The position numbers and the translations under genes are program-made. The notes under the pieces were generated by a model. It saw nothing but the letters and a program-made list of their open reading frames with translations, did not search any database and was not told the DNA's origin. A stretch of 64,000 bases of DNA, taken from Ophiodon elongatus (lineage: Eukaryota > Chordata > Actinopteri > Perciformes > Hexagrammidae). The stretch spans positions 674,001 through 738,000 of the forward strand of contig JACSYO010001798.1 of NCBI GenBank assembly GCA_016806645.1, given 5' to 3'. Shown here one piece after another: positions 13,459 through 28,748 of this stretch (its first letter is position 1; every line of letters begins with the position of its first letter).

Positions 13459-13462
<4 letters not shown>

Positions 13463-13513
<51 letters not shown>
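13463..13513. repeat. (CA)n microsatellite
   Basis: About 25 uninterrupted CA units, preceded by a CACGCACG-type degenerate start. Confidence 0.95.
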
Positions 13514-13515
<2 letters not shown>

Positions 13516-14929
13516 TTCTCTCTTTAAGGGATTAAAGAAAGACTCAATTTACCAAAATACAGCAACTAAAGAGTCAGTGACCACGGCTCTTAACTTTGTT
13601 TACAATCTTCATGAGAAGTGCAACAAATACATCCACTGCTTAATTCAGATTTTATATTAAATGTTCTTTAACATAAGTTGTTTATGGGAGAAGAACAGCG
13701 GCTCTGTTTACAGTTGTCTGGAGGACTGGCCTGCTGCCTTACTAGTTTAGAGATAATTGCTCACAGGAGCCAAAACGCGAGGTTGTTCGCTTGTGCTCGT
13801 GTTTATATTTTTCATTTTAAAAACACATAGAAACACACCTATACATTAAGAAGGGCAAGATGCTGGTAAACTGTAAAAAAAATATCCTGGCTGATTAGAT
13901 GGCAACTTATCTATGAGCACGCAAACTTGACAGTAAGTCTTTTAACTTTTTGTGCAAATACCCTCTTATAAGAGATAAGGGGTCAGCATTTGGCTTCTGG
14001 AAGGGATTCATTCTCCACCATGTTATAGACTAATTGTAATTACTTTTCATCAGCTCATCATCTTCAATCAGTCTTATATCTAGCTGCACTCTGCCCTCCT
14101 CGTGTCCTCTCTCCTCCTCCTCCTCCTCCTCCCTCCTCCCCCCCCTCACCCCCTTTTAACAGAGAGGTGTGATAACGTCAGCATGAAGTTAGGAGCCTCC
14201 CAAACGCCCTGATTGCCTCATCAACTTTTAGCAGAACACGCCCAAGCTACTCCCAGGCCTTTGCTGTGCCTGGAGGCTGATAAACATATAGCCACGCACG
14301 CACGCACGCATGCACGCATGCACGCACGCATACACGCACGCACGCATGCACGCACGTTCTCTGACACAAAAAAGTTGCTACGTGCTCCTGCAAACAATCA
14401 CCTGTTGATTCAATTACAGCAGCCATCTAGAGTATGACAATCACATGTCAGTGTAAACAAGGGGATGGAATGACAGCAGACTGTGAGTGTGTGTGTGTGT
14501 GTGTGAGTAATAGCGAGAGAGAGAGAGAGAAAGAGAGAAAGACAGTCAGAGTGTATTTGAGTCTTACACAAAGACAGGAAGCATCGATGACGGAGACGAA
14601 AGTGACAGCAGACAGCTCAAGTTGACTGAAACTTGATAAACCTCAGAGCGAGAGGGTGTTAAGCCAAACACACATACAGTACTCAGGCTGGAGAGGCATG
14701 GCAGTCTAAACTAAGCTGGCTCAGTGACATATTTGCTGAGAACGCCGTTTGACACGGGGTCCCTTTCTGTCTCTCCCTCCCTCCCTCTGTCTGCCTGTCT
14801 GCCTTTCATGTGGCCATTTTAGGAGACGTTGAGTCACCCGAGCCCAGCTGACAATATGACAGGAGAAACATTATTACACTTGGCTTGACAGCAGGAGAAC
14901 TTGTGACACTCACCCTCTTATGAAGATGG
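13514..14929. other. non-coding interval, no gene seen
   Basis: Contains a CTC/CCT-rich pyrimidine run at about 14,098-14,155, the CACG repeat listed next, and short TG and GA runs near 14,484-14,540. No exon was recognised. Confidence 0.4.
14293..14356. repeat. (CACG/CATG)n tetranucleotide repeat
   Basis: About 16 degenerate tetranucleotide units alternating CACG and CATG. Alternating purine-pyrimidine sequence of this kind can adopt Z-DNA. Confidence 0.85.
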
Positions 14930-15560
14930 GGTTTATCTCGCTCTCTCGCTCTCTGTCTCTCTCCGCCCTTCCTCTGTTTAGTTTGGTGGCTGGATGGGTA
15001 ACTCTGCCTGCCTTTTCTTTCTGTCCTCCTCTTTTTCTATTTCCACTGGGTCAGGCTGCTCTTGCTGTCGACTCTCCGGTTTGTTGACTCTTTGCTTCCT
15101 TCCTCCTGAATAGGTGGTGTTGAGAAAGACAGATAAAGTCAAGTTGTTCTGCCTCCCTCTGCTTGTTTTGAGGCCTGGTCTCTCTCTCTCTCTCTCTCTC
15201 TCTAGCTCTCTCTCTGTCTCTGTAGTTTTCTTCCCGTCTACCTCTCTCCACCCTCAGTCACACACATATCAAAAACCCATCAACAACCCTCACCCCTCAC
15301 CCATCTCACTCTTTCCCCCCATTCCTTTTCTCTCGCAAGCCCTCCCCCCTGCCTTCTTTCTTCCTTTCTCTCATTCGAGCCCCTCCAAAATATCTTGAAT
15401 GCTAAACCCACCTCACATGCTCGAGTTCCCCCTTTCCTCTCCTCCCATTCCTCCTCTTCCTCACCCTCTCCTCTCCTCTCTTCCTCTATCAATTTACAGG
15501 CCCCTCCTTTCAACTCTCTCTCTCTGTTTTCTTTCTGTCGTTTCCTCTCAGCTGATAGAG
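14930..15560. repeat. long polypyrimidine (CT-rich) tract
   Basis: More than 600 bp with a strong pyrimidine bias on the plus strand. It includes a pure (CT)n block at about 15,179-15,204 and near-continuous C/T from 15,280 to 15,545. Strand asymmetry of this length can form triplex (H-) DNA. No coding capacity is inferred. Confidence 0.75.
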
Positions 15561-15619
15561 CAGGCCTGCTTTGCTCACTCAGCAGTGAAGGCATACAGCG
15601 GAAAGTAGGGGGGGATGCT

Positions 15620-15730
15620 GACAGCTGATTGGCTGGAGAAAAGGGGGGTCAGCTGTAGTGGCTGAGTTCCTGATTGGCCGGAGGGAGGGAGGGGGGGGAG
15701 GTGTGGGGCAGTAAGACCCCGCCCACCTGC
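15620..15730. promoter_or_regulatory. paired NF-Y (CCAAT) boxes with GC box
   Basis: CTGATTGGCTGGAG (around 15,626) and CTGATTGGCCGGAG (around 15,671) are near-identical inverted CCAAT contexts about 45 bp apart. A CCCCGCCC box follows at 15,717-15,724. This looks like a promoter or enhancer and could be an alternative atosb promoter, but no downstream exon proves a direction. Confidence 0.4.
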
Positions 15731-16007
15731 TCCTGCTTTGCCTGTTCTACAGAAGTAGAGAAAGAGACCAAAGAGCAATTTCCTCAAACGATCTCAGTGT
15801 TTGTGTGTTACATTTGTGTCCTTGACAGCTTCGAGCATGTTGTGTGTGCAGTGTTTAACTTGTGAAATCCCTTCCCACTGCCAGCCCCCCAAACCCTAAG
15901 TTGGCCGTGTGTCTGTTAATTAAAGAACATTTAATAAAAGGAGGCGGAAGTCTCAGTGACTAAAGATGCAAACATCTGTGCAGCTCCCTGGCTGTCTCGT
16001 TCGTTCG

Positions 16008-16009
<2 letters not shown>

Positions 16010-16051
<42 letters not shown>
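16010..16051. repeat. (CA)n microsatellite
   Basis: About 21 uninterrupted AC units. Confidence 0.95.
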
Positions 16052-16053
<2 letters not shown>

Positions 16054-16204
16054 GACACACTGTGTGTAGCCTGAAATAGTACACGGCGTCTTCACAAGCA
16101 CAAAAGCACACGGCTTATCTGCTGCTGGAGTGCAGATAGAGGACGAAGTGCATGTGAAAAAGTTTATCAGCTGAGTACCAGGAGCAGCCCTCAGCTGTAT
16201 CGCT

Positions 16205-16207
<3 letters not shown>

Positions 16208-16242
<35 letters not shown>
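16208..16242. repeat. (GT)n microsatellite
   Basis: About 17 GT units, 160 bp from the preceding CA array and in the opposite orientation. The two arrays could pair as an inverted repeat. Confidence 0.95.
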
Positions 16243-16244
<2 letters not shown>

Positions 16245-17440
16245 TTTGCCATCTGTGATAATAAGGAACCGTATGTTGACTGGCCAAAAAATATTTCTAA
16301 AAGGAATGATGTGGTTAAAGTACACACAGTGTGAGCAAGTGCATCATACAGTTGTGTGTCAAGCTCTCACCACACGCACACGCACACGCACGCACTGTGG
16401 GTGGAGATTACACAAGTTAAAGCAATGAGCACAAAACATACCTGAAGCTGTTAAGACCACATTTTTATTACTCAACTGTGCCCGGCCCTCTAGTTACAGA
16501 CACAAACACACACACCTACCCGATTATGCTTTACCCTTATTTCGGGAACCAGGGTGGACTTGTCGAGACATAAAGACTCAGAGAGCTATCAAATATGTTT
16601 GACTCGCATGTCTCAGTCACTGTCTTTCCCTGACTCCTCATCTACGTCTCATCTCCTGCTCACTTTAGCTAGGTACCTCCAAATATAGAGATGTGGGGAC
16701 AGGGGAGGGAGGGAAGTAAGGTAAAGAAGAAGACATCAAAATAGACAGAGGAAAATAAACATAGGAATAGGGGCAGATTAAAACTGTGATGATGTGGTCT
16801 TTCTGCTCTTAAGCAGCACTGTTATGTCGGATTTTGTTTTTCAGCATACTCAAAACACATTCTGTCCCTTTAAGAGCCCATTTTGCTTTCCATATTTGGG
16901 GAAAAAAGGGTGTGTCTTCTTTATGATGATCCTACTCCATTCAAGGGCACTCTGAGTGCAGCTGAGCAGAAAAAAAAAAACAGTATTGAAAAATACACAC
17001 TACTTCACATACCATCAAAACACACGTACTGATGCAATCCTGACCCGAGAGCAGTGTTTGTTTTGATGTCTATATCTCGACGTTGGGGTTGAATTCTCAG
17101 CCATGACACGTGAAACGCTGCGTTACACACAGACACGCACTCATATCTTGTTTGTCTGAGCCTCTCAAAGTGACACCAGCTGTGTTTTTGGGGCGTTTTA
17201 CCCACCAGCACTAAATAGTCACAGCCTTCAAGGAATGAAGAGCTTCTATCGGACGAGCCCAAAACTTCCATGAGTAAATCATTTAGTCACAGTCACTGTA
17301 AAAAAAAAAAAAAATAAATAAAAAACAAAGTCTAATTCACCCTCCTTCTCAGGGAGGGAGAGAACAAAAGGAGGAGAGGAAGAGGTGAGGTGGAGGAAGG
17401 GTGGGAAAGGAAAGTGTGTGTTTGTGTCAGAAGGAGTAGA

Positions 17441-17465
17441 GTGGGGGGCGGGGGAGGGGGGGGGG
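17441..17465 (+). repeat. G-rich run, quadruplex candidate
   Basis: Consecutive G runs of 6, 5 and about 10 bases separated by single bases, on the plus strand. Confidence 0.6.
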
Positions 17466-19173
17466 TCTAATACTGAACATGTTTAAAGAGGAATGGAGCC
17501 CTGTGTGTGTTGGTGTCCGTTTCTGTTGACATGTACTAAAGTGTGTTAGTAGTACACACATGGAGACCTATGCATGTCTAAGAAGTGTACATCTAGCAGC
17601 AGCCAACCAGTGGACATCGACAAAGCTCCAGCGTGCAGAAGAAAAGTTCACAGAGAATATCTCCAATGGTAATGAAGCACTGGTTGGTCGCCTTGCTGGC
17701 TCCGATCCATTTAAATGTTGTGACGCAATCTGTCTGGTTTTACTGTAACATTAGAGTGAATTAGTATACTGTCATAAATATTGTCAAAAAAAATTTTTTT
17801 GTAGGAAGGCCGATGTTCACATTGACAACCATTAGTGTGTGAAATGAACTTTGTGGCCCCATTTGGCCTGCCAGTGTCAAGCATAAATTACAGCCACTTA
17901 AACACATTTTTTAAAATGAGCATAACACTGGCTTTCTCACTTACAGCTCGTTGCTTTTGTCTTAGTCTTCATTTTCTATTTCTAGCCGCCTCAGTAATTA
18001 TGTGTCACCACATGTTAATAACATTAACTGCTTTCTATTTTCAACGTTTCAACCTATTTATTTCTCTGCAGGTCAGTGTGTCCTGCCAACTTTATTTCCG
18101 CAGGCAACAACCTTTTAAAGTAGGACAGGACCTCTGAATAACATGCTTACCTGCCAGTTTGACCGCTATGACCACACCCACAACCTTAGCATCATCACAT
18201 AGCCGGTTCCTGCAGGTTGTTTTCCACCCAGAGCGATTGCTTTATGTTTACATTTCTAAAGCATTGTAACATTCCCGTGAGATGAACTCTCTCTGGAAGG
18301 GTATGTTTGACCAGCTGCCTGATGATAAATAAGATCACAAAGTGGAAAAGAGGCTTTCATGTAAAAATCATTTAACTTTACAGCCCAACTTACTACTAAG
18401 TGACTATATATATATATAAGTGTCAATTGATATAACAGATGAGGGTTTAAATTTAGGATTGGGGTTAGGTTTAAATTGAGCACTTGCAGCAAATAGACAT
18501 TACTGAACACAGACTATGTGGTCGTCCATTTTAAACACCGGACTGTCCAAATAAAGCATTCCTTAAATAACTTCCGTTTCTTTTTCCATAACCAAATATG
18601 CCTCTCAATCCACTTCTGCAATCATTCCCACCATTCATGACTGCTGCCAGTATTACATTTCCTCACAGAGATGATGAAAGTTTGGTCTAATCAAATTCAA
18701 TCAATCAACACCAATGCATCACAAAGAATCAAGAACTTTGATTGTATAATATATTTACTGATCTACAGCTTTACAACTTTATGTCCTGATTTTTCTTCTT
18801 TTTCTTTTTACTTCTTTCTTTTGAACATCTTTCAGTGTCTGGTCAGAAACATTTGGACTAAACCTTTTATGGTTCGCTCACTTTTGCTGCGGGAAGATGG
18901 GAATAAATTGATAGAAACATGTAAGTAATAGTTGATGTGTACAAGGAGAAAAAGGAGGAGTGCAATGGGAAGAAAAGAAATGCAGAGATGGGGAGGAGTG
19001 TGGCACCCTGAGTCTTGGTGACAGGCCGGGCCAGCTCTGAGGATGGAATGTTCCAGAGAAATATGTTGCCTATTCATCGAGGACAGGAAATAAAGCCCCA
19101 TCCCTCTCTTCACCTCTCCTCCCTTCCCTCTCACTCCTCACTCTCTCACCCTGAATTCAGCTGCCTGTCTTTT

Positions 19174-19204
<31 letters not shown>

Positions 19205-19735
19205 ATCCCTTCACCTCACTCTCTGTGTCTGTGCGTTTCTTCCTCTCGCCTCTTCTCTGGGCCTTTGGGTATTTTCTTTCTGTCCATCTTACTTCCGTTT
19301 AAATCAATTCCTTTTTCTTTCTTTTTTTTCATGCTTGGGGAACTCGCACAGCATGGGGGTGTTGCACCACTCAGACTGGTAGCGGCTGAATGAGGTCCAC
19401 CCTGCCATCTGGGCATTGAAATGAAAAGATCCCTTCCTTTGCTATGTAGCTCACCAATACCTAACCAGGGCATGTTTTCATTATTTAACCAGCCGACACA
19501 ACTGATGATTTGTTACTACGGTGGAGAAGATTACGACAGCACTAAGAGATCACTCGCATCGACATTTGAAGGTGTGATCATTTCACAACAGCCGAATGAG
19601 TGAAGGGCACAAAGCACCAGCCTACTTTACAGTGACCTTAAGCACAAATGTTTACCTAAACTAAAAAAAACACACGCTTGCACATGCAATGTTCATAGAC
19701 CCACACATACAAAGAGAGCGGCTCATCCACGTTGG

Positions 19736-19786
19736 TCTGGGGGTGGGGAGGGGGAGGGGATGGGGAGGGGGAGGCGGGTTACAGGG
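19736..19786 (+). repeat. G-quadruplex-type G4-G5 tract
   Basis: At least six runs of four or more G separated by 1-2 bases (GGGGGTGGGGAGGGGGAGG type). This satisfies the usual G-quadruplex pattern several times over. Confidence 0.7.
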
Positions 19787-20569
19787 TGAAGGGCGGAGAG
19801 AGGTCTGGCTAGGGTTAATCCTGAGATCAGTCCAACAGATACACACAGGCGTGTGCTCGTTAAGCAGCAGTTGCTGCTCTGTGTTTGAGCCCTGTGGCAG
19901 AGCAAACAGGCAACTAGACGTAACACGAGCACCGAAATCAAACGCAAGCAACCTAAATAAGTTGCGCACCGGTCGAGGACGCGTGTATTTCTCTTTGTAT
20001 GAAAGCCAATGTATCACACGTGCAAACACCTTTCAGTTTAATGTTGACACGCTTTTTTCCTGCATTAAAATATGATGCCGACTCTTTGATTTGGCAAACG
20101 TCCAGGCCAAGCACCACAACTATAATTTACAGAATATAACTGTCACAACTGGTATATCTTGTCTTCCAAAACGCACCATGATCGTTATGAAAAGCCCTAA
20201 CAGCATGTTTCCCTTAATATGGCATCAATATAACAATAAAACTATTCTTGTTCACCTCGATGATGCACATACAGTGACGCTGGATGACTGGTTGATCACA
20301 CTGAGACTAATCCCGTGAGATAGCTGGTCACCAGAGACGCAACAGTGTATTGGTCATAATTTGACATCGTATAAAGGGTCATTTCTTCAGCCCATCTGGT
20401 GACTGGCTTCTCAACTGTGTCATGACACTGACGGTGTTCTCTGCTTGCACACGCACACAAATAAAAGGTACAGCTATGCCCCAATGATAAACAAAATGCT
20501 TCAGGGCTCCAGTTATTTAGGCCTACTGTGTGATTAGCACTCTCTTCTCTGAGGCTTTGTGGAAAACAA

Positions 20570-20701
<132 letters not shown>

Positions 20702-21387
20702 CCCTGTACTCCTTGGAGGTGTACACCACGGCTTTAAAACTCTTTGGGAGGACATGAGACGCACTAATGCTTTCAGGCCAGCAGGAAATAAATTGTGTGT
20801 GTTCTTTGTTATTAGGGAAAACATGACTGGGCAACTAACTGTTTCAGCTGGAAAAAAAAAGGCTCCTTGTCCAGTTTGGATCACTACCTCAAGTTCATTA
20901 CTTTTATTGTTGCTTTTATAAATCTAAAAGATACAAATCTAGTCGTGAAATACATTATTAATACATTTCCAAGTGTGGGTATCACAGTTATCAAACATGG
21001 AACGATGTTTTTCACTCTGCTTAAAAGTCAATTTCAGTGACAAATGATGCATGCATCAGGCCCAGGCATGTCATACATACTCAGCCTTTACAAGATGGAG
21101 AGGATAAAAGCAGCACAAATAGAAGAGAAGGCTTTGATGCTAGACGAGGGAAATGAGACTAATGAAAATGTACTGGAGAGTAATGGACAAGGGACAAGAC
21201 AAGGCCGAGAGGGAGAGGGGCCGAGAGTGAACAGGTCTTAGCTCGATAAGCTCGGTGTTGACCTATATAATGCAGAGACATGCATCAGCCTTCCAACATC
21301 TACTCATTGATTCTGGGGTTGTATGGGAACCATTTCAACAGACAAATGGCTCACAGGTCAGTTTGGTCATTGTGACACTGCTTCCAA

Positions 21388-21900
21388 CTAAGGCTGCGAG
21401 AAATCATTGATTAATCTGTCAATTATTTAAAAAAAAAAGAAAAAAGAAAAGTTCCCAGAGCCCCAGGTGACATGTTCAAATGGTTTGTTTTGTCAACCAA
21501 AAGTCCTGAATACAAATATATTCAGTTTAAGATGACATCAAATGGTTTTAAAAAAATGCTAATCCTCTGTTTTGAGAAGCTTGAACAAGTCTCTTCGGGC
21601 TGCACCTAACAATCATTTTCATTATCGGTAAATCTGGCAATCATTTTCTTGAGTATTCACTTAATTGTTTAATTACATAGAACCGAGTTCAACATTTCAC
21701 AAATCCTGAGGTTATGTCATCAAACTGTTTCTTATCCCCACTTTCAACACTTGAAAAACTAAAAATATCGAACAAGAAAGACAGAAAATCCTCACAAATG
21801 AGAAGCTGGAACTAGGGAATAATCATAATGATGATAATGATGATATATTATCTCTTGGGTTGCCGATTATTTTTCTGATGACTGACTAATCAATAATGTT
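21388..21900. mobile_element. two remnants of an AT-rich interspersed fish repeat
   Basis: The segments GGCTGCGAGAAATCATTGAT (21,392 on) and GGGCTGCACCTAACAATCAT (21,598 on) each begin a stretch with ATTATCGRTTAATCTG-like and 'gactgactaatcaat' motifs. These resemble a very common AT-rich non-autonomous teleost repeat. I cannot name the family, and the boundaries are approximate. Confidence 0.4.
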
Positions 21901-22087
21901 TGTCATTTTTGCTTTATAAATCCCTCATCCTGCTAGCAAACTTGAATACAGCCAGAGATAAAAAAAATAAAAAAAAAACTCTGACATACCCACAATGTAC
22001 AGAAGTGGATATAACAGCGCGTCGTCTCTCAGGGTGTAACGCCAAACCATGTTGATTTATTCAGCAGGTGGTACTGTCGCCTTGCCG

Positions 22088-22150
22088 CCATCATCATCCT
22101 CCTCCTCTTCTTCCTCTTCCTCCTCCTCCTCCTCCTCCTCCTCCTCCTCT
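22088..22150. repeat. (TCC/TCT)n trinucleotide repeat
   Basis: About 20 imperfect TCC or TTC units. Translations here as poly-Ser or poly-Gly are repeat artefacts. Confidence 0.9.
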
Positions 22151-23622
22151 CGCTCCCTGGACTTCTATTGTCAGCTGTGTTTGAGTAAAGTTGAGCAGGC
22201 TGCTGCTATACATGGAGCCACCAAACATCCAGAACCAAGATGGAGCACTTGACACAAGAGAAAATTCCAGATTGTCTCCCAAAAGATTTGATGCTGGTTT
22301 TTCTACCATTAATGAAACATGAGAAAAATAAAATAGTAGTGGATATTAGATGTTTTTTTTTTTGCCATTAGCTTTTAGCCAGTTCTCAATATTTCCATTC
22401 TGCAGGTATTCTACTGGTGCACTGATATGCAACAAAATTTGTGCTGAAGCGTTGATTTATAGATTTTCTAAATAAAAACTTCAAATTCTGAGTTTGTGGC
22501 TCACGCTTTCCAGAGAAGGATGGTTTGAGACACTTCGATTGGACTTAGAAATAACACTAAGATTTCACACTCATTTCCTCAAATTAATCCAATCCTTAAA
22601 AATTCTGCTTAGGACACGGCCTCATTATGTTTCAGCTTTCATTCCAGTATCACATTGTTGTGTTGGGTCTAATTGTCAATAGACTTTGACCCTCAACCAC
22701 ATTTAAAATAGTTTCCCAATACTCACTTATTCCAATCATGATTGAATTATTTGACAGGCACTGAAGGGTTTGTAAGAGGACTAACGAGTTAATTTCATTG
22801 ACCGACAAACTGACCTTCGCTGGTAAGCCTCCAGCTCTGGTTTAGCTAGTGTGTATGTCTAAGGCCCAAGGTGAGGGTTTCAAGGTTATAGTGGTACCTT
22901 GTCAAAGCTACAGGTGCTATTTAAGAAATAAGCTGTTACTGAGAGAGGGAGAAAAATATTTAAAAGTTGTACCTTCAAGTTTGAAAAGTGTGATTCCTAT
23001 AGTGACTGTATCTCCTTATAACAGCCTTTTGCATAAGTGTCAACCAGATAAATGTATTTTACTTTATGTGTTTTTAGTAAGAGGACATTTGGTTATCATT
23101 AAAAGGCGTAAATACAAGCAAACACACATTTACACACTGTTGCCCTTTTGACCTGTCCTCTTGGTAATTGTATCTTTCATCTCAACCTGCCTCTGGTCTG
23201 TCCCTGGGCTAATCGAGGTATCTTGTACAAACAGCATCAGTCTGATTGGTTCTCTATTGCAGTGATTCTCCAGGACTGGGACCATTGATGGGGTCATGAG
23301 GTTATAGACGGAATGTAAAACTTATAAAACATCTCGTAGTGCCGTATACTGCCTTTAATCTGTGCGATGGACGTTACAATCTTTAAAAAAAATGCGTACT
23401 ATTTTTTGCCACTGGGCCACAAACAATGTGTTGAGCACATAAAACGGCATGGGAAAAGGAGGATCCGTATTTTTATGCAACAATGGTAGATGGACAAGGT
23501 TTATATAGCTGCAGGTTTAGTAGAAGCAACTAAAATAAAGAGTTTTTTTTTTATTTTATTCTGGGACAGGAGAGTCATTGGTCTGTGTGAGTCTACCAAT
23601 CAGCACTGGTTCTTTGTGATGG

Positions 23623-23725
<103 letters not shown>

Positions 23726-24670
23726 TGATAGAGATCAATATAGCCCAAAGCAGTGTTGACTACTGGATCTAACCCACATAATCATCTGTAATCTCTGACA
23801 TCAAATCCTGCAGAGACACATTGGAGGGCTGACAACAAGCCTTCATCAGCTCAAAGCGTTTAATAGCCACAACCAACTTTGCACACATACAGAGCACTGC
23901 CAGGTTCAGACGCTAAAAAGGAGAATTGTAACCGTCAGAGAGCCATAAGAGGTACGGAAGGTATATTCTATTCCAACATTGGTTCGGTGCACAGAGGACC
24001 ACAGGCTGAATGGTGTCCCTTAACTTGGAATCCTTATTGTCACTGATTATCTGATGAACTAAATAAAATGGTGTACTATAGCTGAACTACAGGCAAGGTA
24101 AGAAGAGCCACATGCAGGCCAGTTTTTGACAGAGGCTGTGACATTGTTAGTCTGGGCCTAATCTATTTTGACAGAATCAGAAGAAACTGGGCTCTTACAG
24201 TATGACACGCCTCAAGTTAGCGTCATGTTAAGCATAATAGTCTTCTAAACAGCCTAAATAGGTACTCATGGCTCCATATATTACCATGAGAAAACACACG
24301 GCTGCTCATGACCACACTCTTGCTTAACTCAATGTAACTGGCTGGGCAGTACGCATAGAAGCATACAATGTATTTGCTGAGGGTGCTTACATTAGTAGTT
24401 ATGTATTTTTAGGTAGGCAAACAGACCAGTCATGGCTGGGGATTAGTGGCGTTGTTTGCCTTCCATGCTTTTATCACTCCCTCCCTTCTTCTGATGTGAA
24501 AGAATTTTCTAGGTTTCTTTGTCTAACCTAAATAGACTGGATTAATTTCCCCAGTGTGTTTTAGCATTTGGAAACTTAAGTCACACAGTGATCCTTCATG
24601 GGACAAGCCCAGACCCAGGCCAGCTAAACATAATGCACCTCGCCTTCATGGTTGATTATAGCAAAGATCT

Positions 24671-24684
24671 GTGTGACGTCACAC
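24671..24684. promoter_or_regulatory. 14-bp palindromic CRE (TGACGTCA) site
   Basis: GTGTGACGTCACAC is a perfect palindrome containing a full CREB/ATF consensus. It lies about 1.3 kb downstream (in transcription sense) of the putative atosb first exon. Occupancy is unknown. Confidence 0.4.
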
Positions 24685-25424
24685 TCAGCTGAGGACAAAG
24701 CCCACTGGTTTCTCCCAGACAGAGGGGTGGGGGGCGGCTGTCAGAGCAACGCAAGGACAAGCAAGGGAGAGAGAAAAATGTGGAGTTATTGCAGATGGAG
24801 TTGCTGCGGCAATGAGTGCGTGTTTGCGTGTGTGCAAAAATCTTCTATTTACACATGTGAGACAGCAAATAGATTTCAAAATGCACGGGTGCTGTGTGGT
24901 GAGCGTGACTGCATACACTTGTGTCTAATGTGTATGTCAATGCCCTGCTTGTCAGGATAATGGGAGGCAGTGCATTGCAGCTCAGCATAATAACACTGTA
25001 ATAACTGACTCTTAACACTTTATTTATTTTATATACACTGTAACCAGGCTTTAGTGCCAATATCAATTGCTCCCTTCACTGCATGATGCAATGCAACTCC
25101 CAAATGAAATCCAAGGGAACTACGCCCACTGCACTCAATGCTATCCCCTCTCCTGTAACAGTGATCATCATCATCATCATCATCATCACTTCATCCGCTG
25201 AGTTATAGACTTAATCTCACAGATATATATATATTTATATACATACATGGCAGTGCCGGTTGATCCCTCCCTCTTGCACAGCCCATATGCACAATGCCAG
25301 GAGGGCATGAGTGTGCATTTATAAAAATCTAATATTTACACAAGGATTTTGATTACACACAAACCCATTAAGGTGATAAATACGTTAGGTTTTCTATCAC
25401 TTTGTCCCTAACCACCGCAGACTG

Positions 25425-25436
25425 CACGCACGCACG

Positions 25437-25475
<39 letters not shown>

Positions 25476-25512
25476 AGAGAGAGACACACACACACACACA
25501 CACACAGAGAGA

Positions 25513-25565
<53 letters not shown>

Positions 25566-25598
25566 AGACACACACACACACACACACACAGAGAGAGA

Positions 25599-25636
<38 letters not shown>
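25425..25636. repeat. compound (CA)n/(GA)n microsatellite
   Basis: About 210 bp made of four (CA)n blocks interrupted by short GAGAGA blocks. A CGCACG-type degenerate start sits at the left edge. Confidence 0.95.
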
Positions 25637-25638
<2 letters not shown>

Positions 25639-25928
25639 AAGAAAGACTGAGGAAGGCAGACAAAGCAGGGAACGCCCCCTGCACCCTGCAAGCTACTGTC
25701 AGGTCATCAACTGGATTAAGCTGGATTCCTATCATTCTTTGCTCTGATTAATGAAGAACATGACGACTCTGACAACCTGAACGTTCAGAGTGCTAACATT
25801 TAACTGTAAAGCATCAAGGAATCATACAATAACCAACACAGTTTCCATCCATCATTAAAGTGCACACAATTGCAGAAGATGACGAGATAGCTAGCAAGTC
25901 AAATGTAAAGATCTGGAAGCCTACTCAC

Positions 25929-26300
25929 CTAGAAATAAAAGTAGACTCCGGAGGAAAGAAACACACAGCCTGGCAGCTTGAACTGACGCGTCCTTGTCGT
26001 TTGGGAGTTTGGCCTTTTTTGTTATCTCTCGTGCTGACTGCTGCGTTGTCGCATTCCAGGTAGCTAAGGGCAAAAACCTACTTCGATGCAAAATGCCCTT
26101 AGCTGGGTGTCTGATAGTTGAAATAATCGTCTAGATTCAGTCTCACCCTCCCACTCTTTCTTGCCACATAGCTCGCTTTTTGGCTGACCACGTCCCTTCC
26201 TCTCTGTGCCTGTCTTTTTCGTGCTCGCAGCTGTTTTCGTTGTTTCAACCTTTGCCTGAAATGTCTCCTGTCCCTTTAAACGACAACGTTTCCGGGGTTC
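25929..26300 (-). other. atosb: putative atosb first (5' UTR) exon
   Basis: The minus strand has a strong splice donor, CTAG|GTGAGTAGG, at 25929/25928, directly downstream of a GC-box/CCAAT promoter. The nearest minus-strand acceptors in the window are those at 9479 and 7997, both feeding atosb, so this is inferred to be its first exon. The 5' limit is a guess. The exon could belong to an unrecognised transcript instead. Confidence 0.4.
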
Positions 26301-26400
26301 GCTAGTTGATATAGAGGGGGCGGGGCTTCACGGCCAGCTGAGCGCCTGTCATTTAAGCGATTGGCCGCTTTTTTTTACTCTTAACCAATCAGCATTCAGG
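26301..26400 (-). promoter_or_regulatory. GC-box/CCAAT promoter, probably of atosb
   Basis: GGGGGCGGGGC lies at 26,316-26,326, ATTGG at 26,360-26,364 and CCAAT at 26,385-26,389, in a locally CpG-richer stretch. The order and the downstream minus-strand donor at 25929 suggest leftward transcription. Bidirectional activity cannot be excluded. Confidence 0.5.
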
Positions 26401-28320
<1,920 letters not shown>

Positions 28321-28748
28321 CCCCCCCCCTTGGTACCTATGACTGGAGTCACTGATTCACAGTTGATTAAATGGAGCAGGTCAGTGACCCACTGAGAGGC
28401 AGCACCAATTTGGTTCAAATTGAGTGAGTATATAGATTTAAATTGATAAATTGTTTTGGATATCGAGTCGTGAAGTTGGACTATACAGTTTTTATACAAA
28501 ATGCAATTCAGCCTGATATACTAAGTTAGTATACATACCGCACACAACTCCAATCATGTTATAAAGAAGGTTACATACAATTTGCCATATGCAAGCACTA
28601 CTGTTTGATTATGAACTACAGTAGGGTGTCTAGTCAGCCTGAGCATTTCAACAGAGTGCAACTCCTCAAAAACACAGTATAAAATCTCATTCACATCTTG
28701 TAAACTATATACATCCCTTCATTCAGTTTTCACACCACATAATCTGTT
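28321..28748. other. cenatac 3' UTR / downstream
   Basis: Downstream of the cenatac TAA at 28751-28749 on the minus strand. I found no canonical AATAAA on the minus strand here, only a TATAAA variant near 28,490. The polyadenylation site therefore remains open. Confidence 0.35.

Larger units (their letters stand above)
9480..13462. other. non-coding interval (atosb 5' intron), no gene recognised
   Basis: No exon with recognisable protein similarity was found on either strand. There are GA-rich and G-rich runs near 10,126-10,195. A 165-codon minus-strand frame at 12,109-12,606 has no recognisable domain. A perfect hairpin and a TATA/CRE cluster inside the interval are listed separately. Confidence 0.4.
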
